Assembly: GCA_003156795.1 (NCBI GenBank)
Contig: PMHU01000211.1
Coordinates: 286 to 10,448, forward strand
Reading direction: 5' to 3'
Source of the DNA: Acidimicrobiaceae bacterium
Lineage (GTDB): Bacteria; Actinomycetota; Acidimicrobiia; Acidimicrobiales; Palsa-688
Length of the DNA stretch: 10,163 nucleotides
In this document: piece by piece, positions 1 to 6,061 of the stretch
How positions within the stretch are numbered: the first letter of the stretch is position 1
Layout: each line of letters opens with the position of its first letter
Notes under the pieces: generated by a model
Told to the model about the DNA's origin: nothing
Seen by the model: only the letters and a program-made list of their open reading frames with translations
The model's database searches: none
Position numbers and translations under genes: made by a program

Positions 1-26
1 TACCCCGCCGTACAGGCGACCAACCG

Positions 27-485
27 ATGAAGAGGCCGGCTTCGGTGATAGCGGGGCTGCAGGCGCCGATCTCGGCTCGCATCGCCGTGCGTCGCTCGAC
101 GGCCGTCATTGCGGTGCTCTTTCTCGGATTGGGGGCCCTGTGGCTGCAGGTCAAGACCACCCCGTCGACCGCGGCAACCAATACAGACAAGGCGCTCGGC
201 CAGGCGCTCGACGGGCTCAAGCCGAACGAGAGCTTCATCATCTCCAGGGCGCCAACGTCCACTTCGCGCGCCACCCCGACCACCGTCACCACGCGACCGG
301 CATCGTCTACGACGGTCGGCTCCTCGTCGACCACAGGACCGACCAGCCCGACGACCGCCACGACGCGGGCGACGACCACCACGTCACCTGACGGGCGGTC
401 GACCACCACTTCCCCGCCTACTGCGACGACGTCGGTCGGCTCCGTCGGAGGCGGGCCGCCCACGACGCCGGGTTCTGGCGGGTGA
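27..485 (+). CDS. Thr/Ser-rich single-pass membrane-anchored protein (possibly 5' partial)
   Basis: 152 residues from ATG 27. Residues 1-23 are basic and hydrophilic, residues about 24-42 form one hydrophobic helix (VIAVLFLGLGALWLQV core), and the rest is a disordered tail dominated by Thr, Ser, Pro and Gly, ending GGGPPTTPGSGG. This is the layout of a protein anchored by an uncleaved N-terminal segment with a low-complexity stalk outside the membrane. No enzyme or binding domain is visible. The frame stays open to base 1 and I see no ribosome-binding site before ATG 27, so the true start may lie left of the window and this may be the C-terminal part of a longer protein. The other two plus frames here encode Arg- or His-rich nonsense, while this frame has C/G third positions throughout (ACG, ACC). 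Function unknown; the coding call is fairly safe, the start is not. Confidence 0.6.
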   Translation: MKRPASVIAGLQAPISARIAVRRSTAVIAVLFLGLGALWLQVKTTPSTAATNTDKALGQALDGLKPNESFIISRAPTSTSRATPTTVTTRPASSTTVGSSSTTGPTSPTTATTRATTTTSPDGRSTTTSPPTATTSVGSVGGGPPTTPGSGG

Positions 486-521
486 CGCCGCGCATCACGG
501 AGCGAACCATCCGTGATTGAG

Positions 522-527
522 TACGCT
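522..527 (+). promoter_or_regulatory. Putative -10 box (TACGCT) for the Lys-rich small gene
   Basis: TACGCT fits the actinobacterial TANNNT -10 pattern. It would place a transcription start near 534 and leave a leader of about 17 bases holding the GA-rich ribosome-binding site before ATG 551. The identical hexamer precedes the SDR gene. No convincing -35 element is seen. Confidence 0.4.
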
Positions 528-550
528 GCAGCGAGGGAAGGGGGGTGGAC

Positions 551-664
551 ATGACTGACAAGTCTCCCCGCAAGACGACCTCCAAGAAGTCCGGCAAAAC
601 GCTCAAAGAGAAGCGTCAGGCCAAGAAGGACAAGGAGCAGAGCCGCAAAGGCCTCCTAACCTGA
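551..664 (+). CDS. 37-residue lysine-rich small protein
   Basis: The ORF begins MTDKSPRKTTSKKSGKTLKE and ends SRKGLLT. It has 11 Lys and 3 Arg against 4 acidic residues in 37, a net charge near +10. The first 17 residues are Ser/Thr/Lys-rich and likely disordered; residues 18-33 (KEKRQAKKDKEQ core) could form a charged helix. A strong purine-rich ribosome-binding site (AGGGAAGGGGGG, about 535-546) sits just before ATG 551, and a -10 candidate lies at 522-527, so it looks like a real single-gene unit. From memory, very short basic proteins with a SGKxLKEKR-like core are common unannotated genes in Actinomycetota. Nucleic-acid or ribosome binding would fit the charge but is inference. It is too short for ordinary ORF callers. 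Confidence 0.65.
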   Translation: MTDKSPRKTTSKKSGKTLKEKRQAKKDKEQSRKGLLT

Positions 665-779
665 AGCCTCAGGCGTCCGCGTGACCTTGTGAAGGAGGGT
701 CCAGTCCGGCTCGGAGCGGTGCGGGACGAACCCGGCCGCGGCGCGGTTGCGATTTCCTGACCCGTCCGATCAGTTGACC

Positions 780-785
780 TACGCT
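780..785 (+). promoter_or_regulatory. Putative -10 box (TACGCT) for the SDR gene
   Basis: TACGCT, matching TANNNT and identical to the hexamer at 522-527. A start site near 792 would give a leader of about 22 bases containing the GGGGGAG ribosome-binding site (802-808) that serves ATG 815. No clear -35 element. Confidence 0.35.
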
Positions 786-814
786 CATCGGCCAGCCGAG
801 TGGGGGAGATCCTG

Positions 815-1687
815 ATGGACGTGCCGGACATGACCGGGAAGACGGTGGTCATCACTGGGGGCAACTCGGGCATCGGCCTCGAGACGGCCGTGGCTCTGGC
901 TCGGGCGGGTGCGAACACCGTGATCACGGCCCGAGATGAAGGCCGGGGGACGGCTGCCGTCACCGACATCCGCAGCCGAAGCGGGAGCTCCGACGTCGGC
1001 CTGGTGGTCTTCGACCTGGGGAGTTTGGCGTCGGTTCGCGACGGCGCGGCCCAAATCATCGAACGATGCCCCCGCATCGACGTCCTGATCAACAACGCCG
1101 GCCTGGTGCTGACCGAACGCCAGGAGACGGTTGACGGTTACGAGACGACGTTTGCTGTGAACCACCTCGGTCCGTTTCTCTTGACCGAGCTCCTGCTCGA
1201 TCGGATCAAGGCCAGCGCTCCGGCCCGCATCGTCAACGTCAGCTCCACGGCTCACTCCACGGCGAGGCGCGGCCTGGACTTTGCTGACTTGCAGTCCAAC
1301 AACGGATATCGGGCCATGCAGGTGTATGGAAGCTCGAAGCTGGCCAACATCTATTTCACGACCGAGCTGGCTCGACGGCTGGCCGGCACCGGAGTCACGG
1401 CCAACTGCCTGCACCCGGGGACGGTGGCCACCGGCTACGGGCGCGACGGCGACACGAAGGGATTTCTGGCCTTTGGCCTCTCGCTCATCAGACCGTTCCT
1501 GATGACCCCCGAGAAGGGGGCCCAAACCTCGGTCTACCTGGCGTCCTCGCCCGAGGTGGCCGACGTGAGCGGTGAATACTTCGTCAAGTGCAAGGCCCGC
1601 ACACCGTCGAAGGCGGCGCAGGACCGAGAGGCTCCGGGCCGGCTGTGGGAAGTGAGCGAAACGCTCGTCGCCATCCCGACCGGGTGA
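815..1687 (+). CDS. Short-chain dehydrogenase/reductase, retinol-dehydrogenase-like
   Basis: 290 residues, a classical SDR with a Rossmann fold. Visible motifs: the dinucleotide loop TGGNSGIG (14-21), Arg40 after the second strand (TAR, suggesting NADP(H)), NNAG (93-96), active-site Asn in AVNHLGP (116), NVSS with catalytic Ser (144), and YGSSK with Tyr171 and Lys175. The tetrad Asn-Ser-Tyr-Lys is complete, so an active oxidoreductase of alcohols or ketones is expected. The NNAG / TxxGxExTFAVNHLGPFLLT layout resembles the retinol dehydrogenase/WWOX-like SDR branch, whose bacterial members are mostly uncharacterised. I prefer ATG 815 to GTG 800 because GGGGGAG at 802-808 is well spaced for ATG 815 and would lie inside the reading frame if GTG 800 were used. 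It converges with the P450 gene, 31 bases away. A role in the same lipid pathway is inferred from position. Confidence 0.9.
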   Translation: MDVPDMTGKTVVITGGNSGIGLETAVALARAGANTVITARDEGRGTAAVTDIRSRSGSSDVGLVVFDLGSLASVRDGAAQIIERCPRIDVLINNAGLVLTERQETVDGYETTFAVNHLGPFLLTELLLDRIKASAPARIVNVSSTAHSTARRGLDFADLQSNNGYRAMQVYGSSKLANIYFTTELARRLAGTGVTANCLHPGTVATGYGRDGDTKGFLAFGLSLIRPFLMTPEKGAQTSVYLASSPEVADVSGEYFVKCKARTPSKAAQDREAPGRLWEVSETLVAIPTG

Positions 1688-1718
1688 TAGCGACGGCGAG
1701 GGCCTCTGGCCTCAGGCC

Positions 1719-2942
1719 TCAGGAGAAGATGAAGTCGACGTTCGCTGAGCGGAGCCCATAGACAAAGGCGTTGGGCATCTCGACCGGGACGGAACCCGGG
1801 GTCAGGGAGAAGGTGTCCACCCGGCGGATGAGCTCCTCGAAGAAGATCCGGATTTCGCTTCGGGCCAGGGCTGCGCCCAAGCAAAAGTGGGTGCCGAACC
1901 CGAACGCGATCTGCTGGTTCGGTTGGCGGGTGACATCGAAGCGCTCAGGGTCCTCGAATGCCCGTGGGTCGCGGTTGGCGGACCCGTACATGAGGACCAC
2001 CTGCTGGCCCTTGCGCAGGGTTTCTCCCCCGATGTCATAGTCGGTCGTGGCCACCCGACACATGTTGTGGATGGGGGTCACGTAGCGGATGAACTCCTCA
2101 ACCGCGACCGTCAAGTCCGCGCCGGCCTTGAGCTTGGACCACTCGGCCGGGTTGGCGACCAGGTTCAGCAACGTGCGGGCTATGACGGTCCGGGTCGTCT
2201 CGGCGCCCCCGTCGAGAAGCAGCAGGCAGTCCATGGCGACGGTATCGGCGTCGAGCAGCTTTCCGTCGATCTCCGACCTGGTCCATACGGTCATCACGTC
2301 GTCGGCCGGGCAGCGCAGCTTCTCTCCGTGCAGCGCGACCGCCGTCTGGAAGAACTCAGTGACGGCGATCATGCCGGCCTCGTCGTGGTAGCGGGGTCCG
2401 CCACCGAGGGCGATGGTCCGCTCTGACCACTGCTGCAAGTCGTGCCAGCGATCCTCCGGGAAGCCGAGCAGCTTGCCGATCATCATGGCCGGGAGCGGAG
2501 CGGCCAGGTCGTCGACGATCTCGGCGGGGCCCCGCTTGGCCTGGACTCCGTCGATGAGTTGGATGACCTTGGCCCTGATGTCATCCTCCCAGCGGGCCAC
2601 CGCCTTGGGGGTAAAACGCCGGGACACCAGATTGCGGCGCAGGTGGTGAACGGGATCGTCCAGGCCGATGATGGCGGGGTCGGCCGGGATGTTGGGTCGG
2701 TACCCGCCCTTCTCCTGATCCGAGTTGATGAAGACGTCCTTGCGCTTCTCTATTTCGACGACATCGGCGTACCGGGAAACACCCCACAGCTCGTTGATCG
2801 AGTCCCAGTACAGGGGGGCGTTGTCCCTCATCCAGGAGTAGGTCTCGTACGGCCCGTCGGCGTAGAAGGCTCCGTCCAGCAGATCGATAGTTCGGGTCCC
2901 TTCGGCGGTCACGATGGCATTCTGCCACTGAGGCCCGGCCAC
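1719..2942 (-). CDS. Cytochrome P450, CYP142/CYP125-like
   Basis: 407 residues, full length for a soluble bacterial P450, with no membrane anchor. Landmarks: C-helix HHLRR (99-103), I-helix oxygen-activation motif GGAETT (245-250), K-helix EFIR (ExxR, 283-286), PERF (332-335), and the heme loop FGFGTHFCLG (347-356) with Cys354 as the thiolate ligand. Acid-alcohol pair Glu248-Thr249 replaces the commoner Asp/Thr, as in CYP142. The N-terminal IDLLDGAFYA, the NMCR after the K-helix and the C-terminal FVYGL recall Mycobacterium tuberculosis CYP142, which oxidises the terminal methyl of the cholesterol side chain. A sterol or other long isoprenoid/alkyl substrate is therefore likely but unproven. 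Electrons would come from a ferredoxin and reductase not encoded here. The start is GTG 2942: an in-frame stop lies nine codons upstream and no good ribosome-binding site is seen; GTG 2912 is an alternative. Divergent from the DUF35-thiolase pair, as befits co-regulated genes. Confidence 0.93.
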   Translation of the reverse strand: MAGPQWQNAIVTAEGTRTIDLLDGAFYADGPYETYSWMRDNAPLYWDSINELWGVSRYADVVEIEKRKDVFINSDQEKGGYRPNIPADPAIIGLDDPVHHLRRNLVSRRFTPKAVARWEDDIRAKVIQLIDGVQAKRGPAEIVDDLAAPLPAMMIGKLLGFPEDRWHDLQQWSERTIALGGGPRYHDEAGMIAVTEFFQTAVALHGEKLRCPADDVMTVWTRSEIDGKLLDADTVAMDCLLLLDGGAETTRTVIARTLLNLVANPAEWSKLKAGADLTVAVEEFIRYVTPIHNMCRVATTDYDIGGETLRKGQQVVLMYGSANRDPRAFEDPERFDVTRQPNQQIAFGFGTHFCLGAALARSEIRIFFEELIRRVDTFSLTPGSVPVEMPNAFVYGLRSANVDFIFS

Positions 2943-3079
2943 CAGACAACTTGGAATGTGTCCTTGTCACCAGGAGCCGCTCTTCTGTCGACGAGCCGGG
3001 TCGAGTCGTTTCGTGGCCGGCCCTGGTCGGCGGCCCCGGGTATCCATTCGTCGGGTTTCGCTCCGAGTGGCCTATGGCC

Positions 3080-3085
3080 TAGGGT
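3080..3085 (+). promoter_or_regulatory. Putative -10 box (TAGGGT) for the DUF35-thiolase operon
   Basis: TAGGGT matches TANNNT and would start transcription near 3092, giving a leader of about 23 bases with the ribosome-binding site GAGGGAGG at 3103-3110 before ATG 3115. It lies in the 172-base divergent region between the P450 and this operon. No convincing -35 element or regulator palindrome is visible nearby. Confidence 0.4.
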
Positions 3086-3114
3086 GCCAACACCGTTTAG
3101 ATGAGGGAGGGCAG

Positions 3115-3516
3115 ATGGGCCAGCAGGTCCCGTTGGTCGACTATTTGGTGCTCGGCGATCAGCCTCACCTGGTGGCCAAAGAGTGCACCGCGTGCGGTGC
3201 CCGGTTCTTCGACCGCCGCAACGCCTGCGCGTCGTGCGGGAAGACGGACTTCAAAACCGTGGAGTTGGGAACTGCCGGTGTGCTGCGGACCTTCACCATC
3301 GTCGCTTACGCCGCGCCCGGCGTACCCGTGCCCTTTGTGGCCGGTGTCGTGGACCTTGACGGTACGAGTGTCCGCGCCAACGTGATCAATGTTGCCGCCG
3401 ATGCCGATCACGTTCGGACGGGGATGCCGGTCCGACTGGCGACGTATGTCCTGGGGGCCGACGACGACGGAACAGAAGCGATCGGGTTCGGTTTCGAGCC
3501 TGTAGGAGGAGATTGA
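3115..3516 (+). CDS. DUF35 (OB-fold) zinc-ribbon acyl-CoA-associated protein
   Basis: 133 residues, typical of the single-unit family. The N-terminal rubredoxin-like zinc ribbon has Cys24-x2-Cys27 and Cys38-x2-Cys41; residues about 50-130 form the OB-fold, with GVLRTFTIVAYAAPG and the PFVAGVVDLDG strand typical of DUF35. Known members partner thiolase-like enzymes: the DUF35 part of ChsH2 binds the Ltp2 aldolase in sterol side-chain cleavage, and stand-alone copies lie beside SCP-x thiolases. Here the thiolase starts one base after this stop, so a stable complex is likely. The start at ATG 3115 is preceded by GAGGGAGG (3103-3110) at ideal spacing; the same frame runs open to 2956, but that extension is Arg-rich and unlike the family. 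M. tuberculosis, as I recall, has a comparable set (cyp142, a DUF35 gene, ltp3/ltp4) close together. Partner role inferred from context. Confidence 0.9.
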   Translation: MGQQVPLVDYLVLGDQPHLVAKECTACGARFFDRRNACASCGKTDFKTVELGTAGVLRTFTIVAYAAPGVPVPFVAGVVDLDGTSVRANVINVAADADHVRTGMPVRLATYVLGADDDGTEAIGFGFEPVGGD

Positions 3517-3517
3517 T

Positions 3518-4726
3518 ATGGCCAGCGATGACATTTGGATCCTAGGCATCTACATGACCAAGTTCGGCAAGCATCCGGACGTGGACACGGTGGACCTCGC
3601 GGCCGAGGCCGCCATGAGCGCGCTGGCCGACGCCCAGGTATCGATCAAAGACGTGGGCGTCCTGGCCGCCGGAAACCTGATGGCTTCGAGCGCAGGGATC
3701 GGCCAGCAACTTCAGAAGCAGATCGGCCAGACCGGAATTCCGGTGTACAACGTGGCCAACGCCTGCGCCACGGGTGCGACTGCGTTGCGGACCGCCATCA
3801 TGGCGGTGAAGGCCGGAGAGTGCGACACGGGTCTGGCGGTCGGCGTCGAGAAGCTGGCCGGCGCCGGGCTTCTTGGCGGTGGGGGCCAGGCGAAGTCCGA
3901 CCGTAAGGTGTACGAGCCGAAGGGGCGCTACGGCGCGGTCGCCAGCGTCGACGGGCGCATCGGGACCGAAACCATGCCGGGAGTCTTCGCCCAGATCGGA
4001 ATGGAATACGGGCACCGGTACGGCGGAGCGAGCTTCGAGCTGTTCGCCCGCATCAGCGAGAAGAATCACTCCCACTCGACGCTCAACCCGCTGGCCGCCT
4101 ACAGCAAGCGGTTGAGCTTGGAGCAGATCATGGGCGATGTGATGATCGCCTACCCGAACACCCGACCGATGTGCTCGGCCAACTGCGACGGTGCCGCGGC
4201 GGCGGTGGTCGTGTCCGGAGAGAAGCTGAAGACGCTCAGCCCTGACCAGAAGAGGAGGGCGGTCAAAGTCTCGGCGTCGGTGCTGACCACCGACCCGTGG
4301 GAGGAGGCTTGCCAGGTGCTGCCCAACGTCAACACCTTGACGCGTAACGCGGCCCAGCAGGCGTACGCCCAGGCCGGGGTCGGCCCCGAGGATCTTGATC
4401 TGGTGGAGCTGCACGACTGCTTCGCCACGGCCGAGCTGGTGCACTACGACAACCTGATGCTGTGCGCCCCGGGGGAGGCCGTCCCCTTCTTCGAGTCGGG
4501 GGCTCCGTGGCGTGACGGCAAGACGCCAGTGAACGTCTCGGGCGGCCTGCAGTCCAAGGGCCACCCCATCGCGGCTACCGGCATCGCCAACATCTGGGAG
4601 GTTTGCCACCACTTGCGCGGCGAGGCCGGGGATCGCCAGATCCCTGAGGCCAAGGTGGGCCTGGCCCACGTGATAGGCCTCGGCTCGGCTTGTGGAATCC
4701 ACATCCTCGAGCGTTCGGCTGCCTAA
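3518..4726 (+). CDS. SCP-x-type thiolase / lipid-transfer-protein-like acyl-CoA enzyme
   Basis: 402 residues spanning one complete thiolase fold, with no C-terminal SCP2 sterol-carrier domain. The nucleophile motif NACATG (81-86) carries Cys83; HDCF (299-302), the signature of the SCP-x/Ltp branch, supplies His299 and Cys301; GHP (348-350) supplies His349. The C-terminal CxG of classical thiolases is not intact (SACGI, 391-394), normal for this branch, in which the HDCF cysteine takes part. The Cys-His set suggests a genuine 3-ketoacyl-CoA thiolase, but DUF35-paired relatives such as Ltp2 are retro-aldolases that depend on tyrosines, so aldol cleavage of a beta-hydroxy acyl-CoA is a real alternative. 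A strong ribosome-binding site (AGGAGGAG, 3504-3512) overlaps the end of the DUF35 gene and the spacing is one base, so the two are translated together. Resembles the Ltp3/Ltp4 group near cyp142 in mycobacteria, whose exact substrate is not settled as far as I know. Confidence 0.92.
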   Translation: MASDDIWILGIYMTKFGKHPDVDTVDLAAEAAMSALADAQVSIKDVGVLAAGNLMASSAGIGQQLQKQIGQTGIPVYNVANACATGATALRTAIMAVKAGECDTGLAVGVEKLAGAGLLGGGGQAKSDRKVYEPKGRYGAVASVDGRIGTETMPGVFAQIGMEYGHRYGGASFELFARISEKNHSHSTLNPLAAYSKRLSLEQIMGDVMIAYPNTRPMCSANCDGAAAAVVVSGEKLKTLSPDQKRRAVKVSASVLTTDPWEEACQVLPNVNTLTRNAAQQAYAQAGVGPEDLDLVELHDCFATAELVHYDNLMLCAPGEAVPFFESGAPWRDGKTPVNVSGGLQSKGHPIAATGIANIWEVCHHLRGEAGDRQIPEAKVGLAHVIGLGSACGIHILERSAA

Positions 4727-4773
4727 GGGCCTGGTCCGGTCTGCGTATCCCCGAACGCCAGCGGGCGGCTCCG

Positions 4774-4779
4774 TAGACT
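4774..4779 (+). promoter_or_regulatory. Putative -10 box (TAGACT), leaderless start at 4786
   Basis: CCGTAGACT, then six bases, then ATG 4786. The spacing places the transcription start at or next to the A of the ATG, the arrangement of leaderless actinobacterial mRNAs. The context closely mirrors CCGTAGTTT before the crotonase at 7887. Confidence 0.45.
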
Positions 4780-4785
4780 CGCAGC

Positions 4786-4929
4786 ATGGACGATATCCAA
4801 GGGCGGATGCCGGGTCCTGACGACACGGCCGCGTTTCAGCGCTTCTACGGCGGCGGACCGGCTCAGGAGTCGAGATCGCGGGGAGTGCTGTACCGGGTAC
4901 TGATCGGGTGGTGGCGCGACCGGAGATGA
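4786..4929 (+). CDS. Putative 47-residue leaderless microprotein
   Basis: The ORF begins MDDIQGRMPGPDDTAAFQRF and ends VLIGWWRDRR. The first half is acidic to neutral with Gly/Pro and an aromatic FQRFYGGG segment; the C-terminus is a short hydrophobic stretch (VLYRVLIGWW, 34-43) capped by Arg-Asp-Arg-Arg, possibly an amphipathic or membrane-touching helix. Support: a good -10 box at leaderless spacing, mostly G/C third bases, and a gap between larger genes that needs explaining. Against: no known domain and no ribosome-binding site, as expected if leaderless. It is too short for most gene callers. It runs away from the thiolase stop (59 bases upstream) toward the hairpin at 4960-5000. Function unknown. 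Confidence 0.45.
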   Translation: MDDIQGRMPGPDDTAAFQRFYGGGPAQESRSRGVLYRVLIGWWRDRR

Positions 4930-4959
4930 GCCGCGGGCCGCGTGTTCAATCCGTGTTGT

Positions 4960-5000
4960 CGTGTTCGAAAAGTGTCACCAGCCGCCACTTTTCGAACACG
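4960..5000. repeat. Perfect 15-bp inverted repeat (hairpin), possible bidirectional terminator
   Basis: Left arm cgtgttcgaaaagtg (4960-4974) and right arm cacttttcgaacacg (4986-5000) are exact reverse complements around an 11-base loop. The hairpin lies between the convergent 47-residue ORF (+) and the AIM24 operon (-), the usual place for a shared terminator. Neither side has a T-run, so it would be an intrinsic terminator without a U-tract, as often proposed in Actinomycetota. A dispersed REP-like element or a protein-binding dyad (inner TTCGAA palindromes) is the alternative. The rest of the 145-base gap (4930-5074) holds GC-rich short repeats and no gene I can support. Confidence 0.6.
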
Positions 5001-5074
5001 TAAAGCAAAATCGAATACGCGCCGAACCGGCGGCCGCACGCCGAACCGCCGCCGGCGACGGCTGGACGACCGAG

Positions 5075-6061
5075 CTAGTGCCAGACGTGCTGGGTAAACT
5101 CGCAGCTCTCCCGGAAGTCGGTTCCGGGATCTTCGAGCCTGTCGTAGCTCGACTGCAACGCCACCCGGCCGGGTCCCCGCACCCGTAGCCACAAGTAGCG
5201 GTTGCCCCAGGTCCGCCACAGCTTGACGCCCGCAGACGGGAATTCGACGTGCATTTGTATGCTGACCGACGGATCCTTGAAGAGAAGCGCGGGCGGCTTG
5301 ACCAGGATCGACTCGCCGTCGGCCAGGTCGCGCAAGAAGGCGTTGCCGCCTACTTGCACCAGGACAGCTCCCGGCGCGTCCTCAGCGGTGAACCGGTCGA
5401 TGTGCTGACCCACCGGGTAATACCACTGCGTCTCGTCGGCTTTGCGTTCGTCGCGACCCCCGGCGTCGACGCCGGCCAGGTCTAGGCCCATTTTCAGCAA
5501 CCCGGCGCCGCCGCTCTGGGAAGCGCCGCCGTCGCCGCGGGTGCTGAACCAGATGCCGCTGTCGTACCAGTCGTACTTGACGCCCTTGGTGGCAGCCACG
5601 AGCTGGTGCTCTCGAACGTCGACGCCCGCGCCGGGCTGGAGGGGAACGGCGATCATCTCCCCCGGGGTGTCGTGCGAGAACGATATGGTCCCGGGACCGT
5701 CGGCCTGCAGCATCACGACCGGGAGCCCGGCCCGCATGCGCTTCCAGCCGCCGCGCAAAGACATGGCGCTGACCTCGACCGTGGGTTCCTGCCACAGAAG
5801 GTTGTGATCGGGGAAGTACACCCCTTCTCCGGCGGCCAACTTGATGTCGGCAGCCGGCGCGATCTTTCCTAGGATCTGGGCCGAGGAGTGGCCGAGCTGG
5901 ATCCGGGTCAGGTCGGGGATGGCGGGCAGCTCGGTCCAGCCCGAGGTCGTGCGCCTGGCGATGTCTACCGGAGCCCCGCAGCTCGGGCAGGTTGCTTCTG
6001 CGCCGGTGGAAGTTCCGCGGCAGTAGGGGCAGGTGTATGAAGTGACGCTGGTATCGGTCAT
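5075..6061 (-). CDS. AIM24-family protein with N-terminal zinc ribbon (second of tandem pair)
   Basis: 328 residues from ATG 6061. Residues 1-30 form a zinc ribbon (Cys11-x2-Cys14, Cys25-x2-Cys28, in CPYC and CPSCG). Residues about 60-320 form an AIM24 domain (PF01987, formerly DUF124), recognised by paired beta-strand repeats with Gly turns: GPGTISFSHDTPGEMIAVPL, the LADGESILVKPPALLFKD segment and VRGPGRVALQSSY near the end. The fold resembles the tryptophan RNA-binding attenuator barrel; the molecular function of bacterial members is not established. An insertion rich in Gly, Ser and Asp (about 173-205) separates the two halves. ATG 6061 shares its A with the last base of the upstream stop (TGATG), so translation is coupled to the paralog; GTG 6064 is one codon earlier. 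The paralog shares the order ribbon-linker-AIM24 and much wording (DLTRIQLG versus DLTELSLG), so the pair arose by duplication. Confidence 0.85.
   Translation of the reverse strand: MTDTSVTSYTCPYCRGTSTGAEATCPSCGAPVDIARRTTSGWTELPAIPDLTRIQLGHSSAQILGKIAPAADIKLAAGEGVYFPDHNLLWQEPTVEVSAMSLRGGWKRMRAGLPVVMLQADGPGTISFSHDTPGEMIAVPLQPGAGVDVREHQLVAATKGVKYDWYDSGIWFSTRGDGGASQSGGAGLLKMGLDLAGVDAGGRDERKADETQWYYPVGQHIDRFTAEDAPGAVLVQVGGNAFLRDLADGESILVKPPALLFKDPSVSIQMHVEFPSAGVKLWRTWGNRYLWLRVRGPGRVALQSSYDRLEDPGTDFRESCEFTQHVWH

Noticed and set aside
785..1525. A 246-codon open frame antisense to the SDR
   Set aside because: The composition is an antisense shadow and no motifs are visible; the SDR frame is complete with all catalytic residues.
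1688..1721. GGCCTC repeats between the SDR and P450 stops as a terminator
   Set aside because: Three short copies in a GC-rich 30-base gap give only a 5-bp stem with a one-base loop and no T-run.
1887..2426. Plus-strand open frames inside the P450 gene (also 2442-3104)
   Set aside because: They are complements of P450 codons; the minus-strand heme, ExxR and I-helix motifs settle the coding strand.
2945..2968. GACAA...TTGTC dyad overlapping the P450 start as an operator
   Set aside because: The arms are only 5 bp with a 14-base gap, which is common by chance, and they do not match the KstR consensus as I remember it.
2956..3114. N-terminal extension of the DUF35 protein by 53 residues
   Set aside because: It is Arg-rich, lies in the divergent promoter region, and the ideal ribosome-binding site serves ATG 3115.
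3542..4702. A 386-codon open frame antisense to the thiolase
   Set aside because: It mirrors the thiolase codons, as expected in GC-rich DNA. Its translation is rich in Arg, Gly, Val and His with no domain, while the plus frame has all thiolase motifs.
4960..5000. tRNA T-arm, integron attC or transposon-end interpretation of the hairpin
   Set aside because: GTTCGAA resembles a T-loop, but no acceptor, anticodon or D-arm follows. There is no integrase, transposase or target duplication nearby, and the attC core sites are absent.
4863..5219. Open frames across the 4930-5074 gap on both strands (also 4961-5188)
   Set aside because: They run through the perfect inverted repeat and into the antisense of the AIM24 gene, show Arg/Pro-rich composition, and have no start signals.
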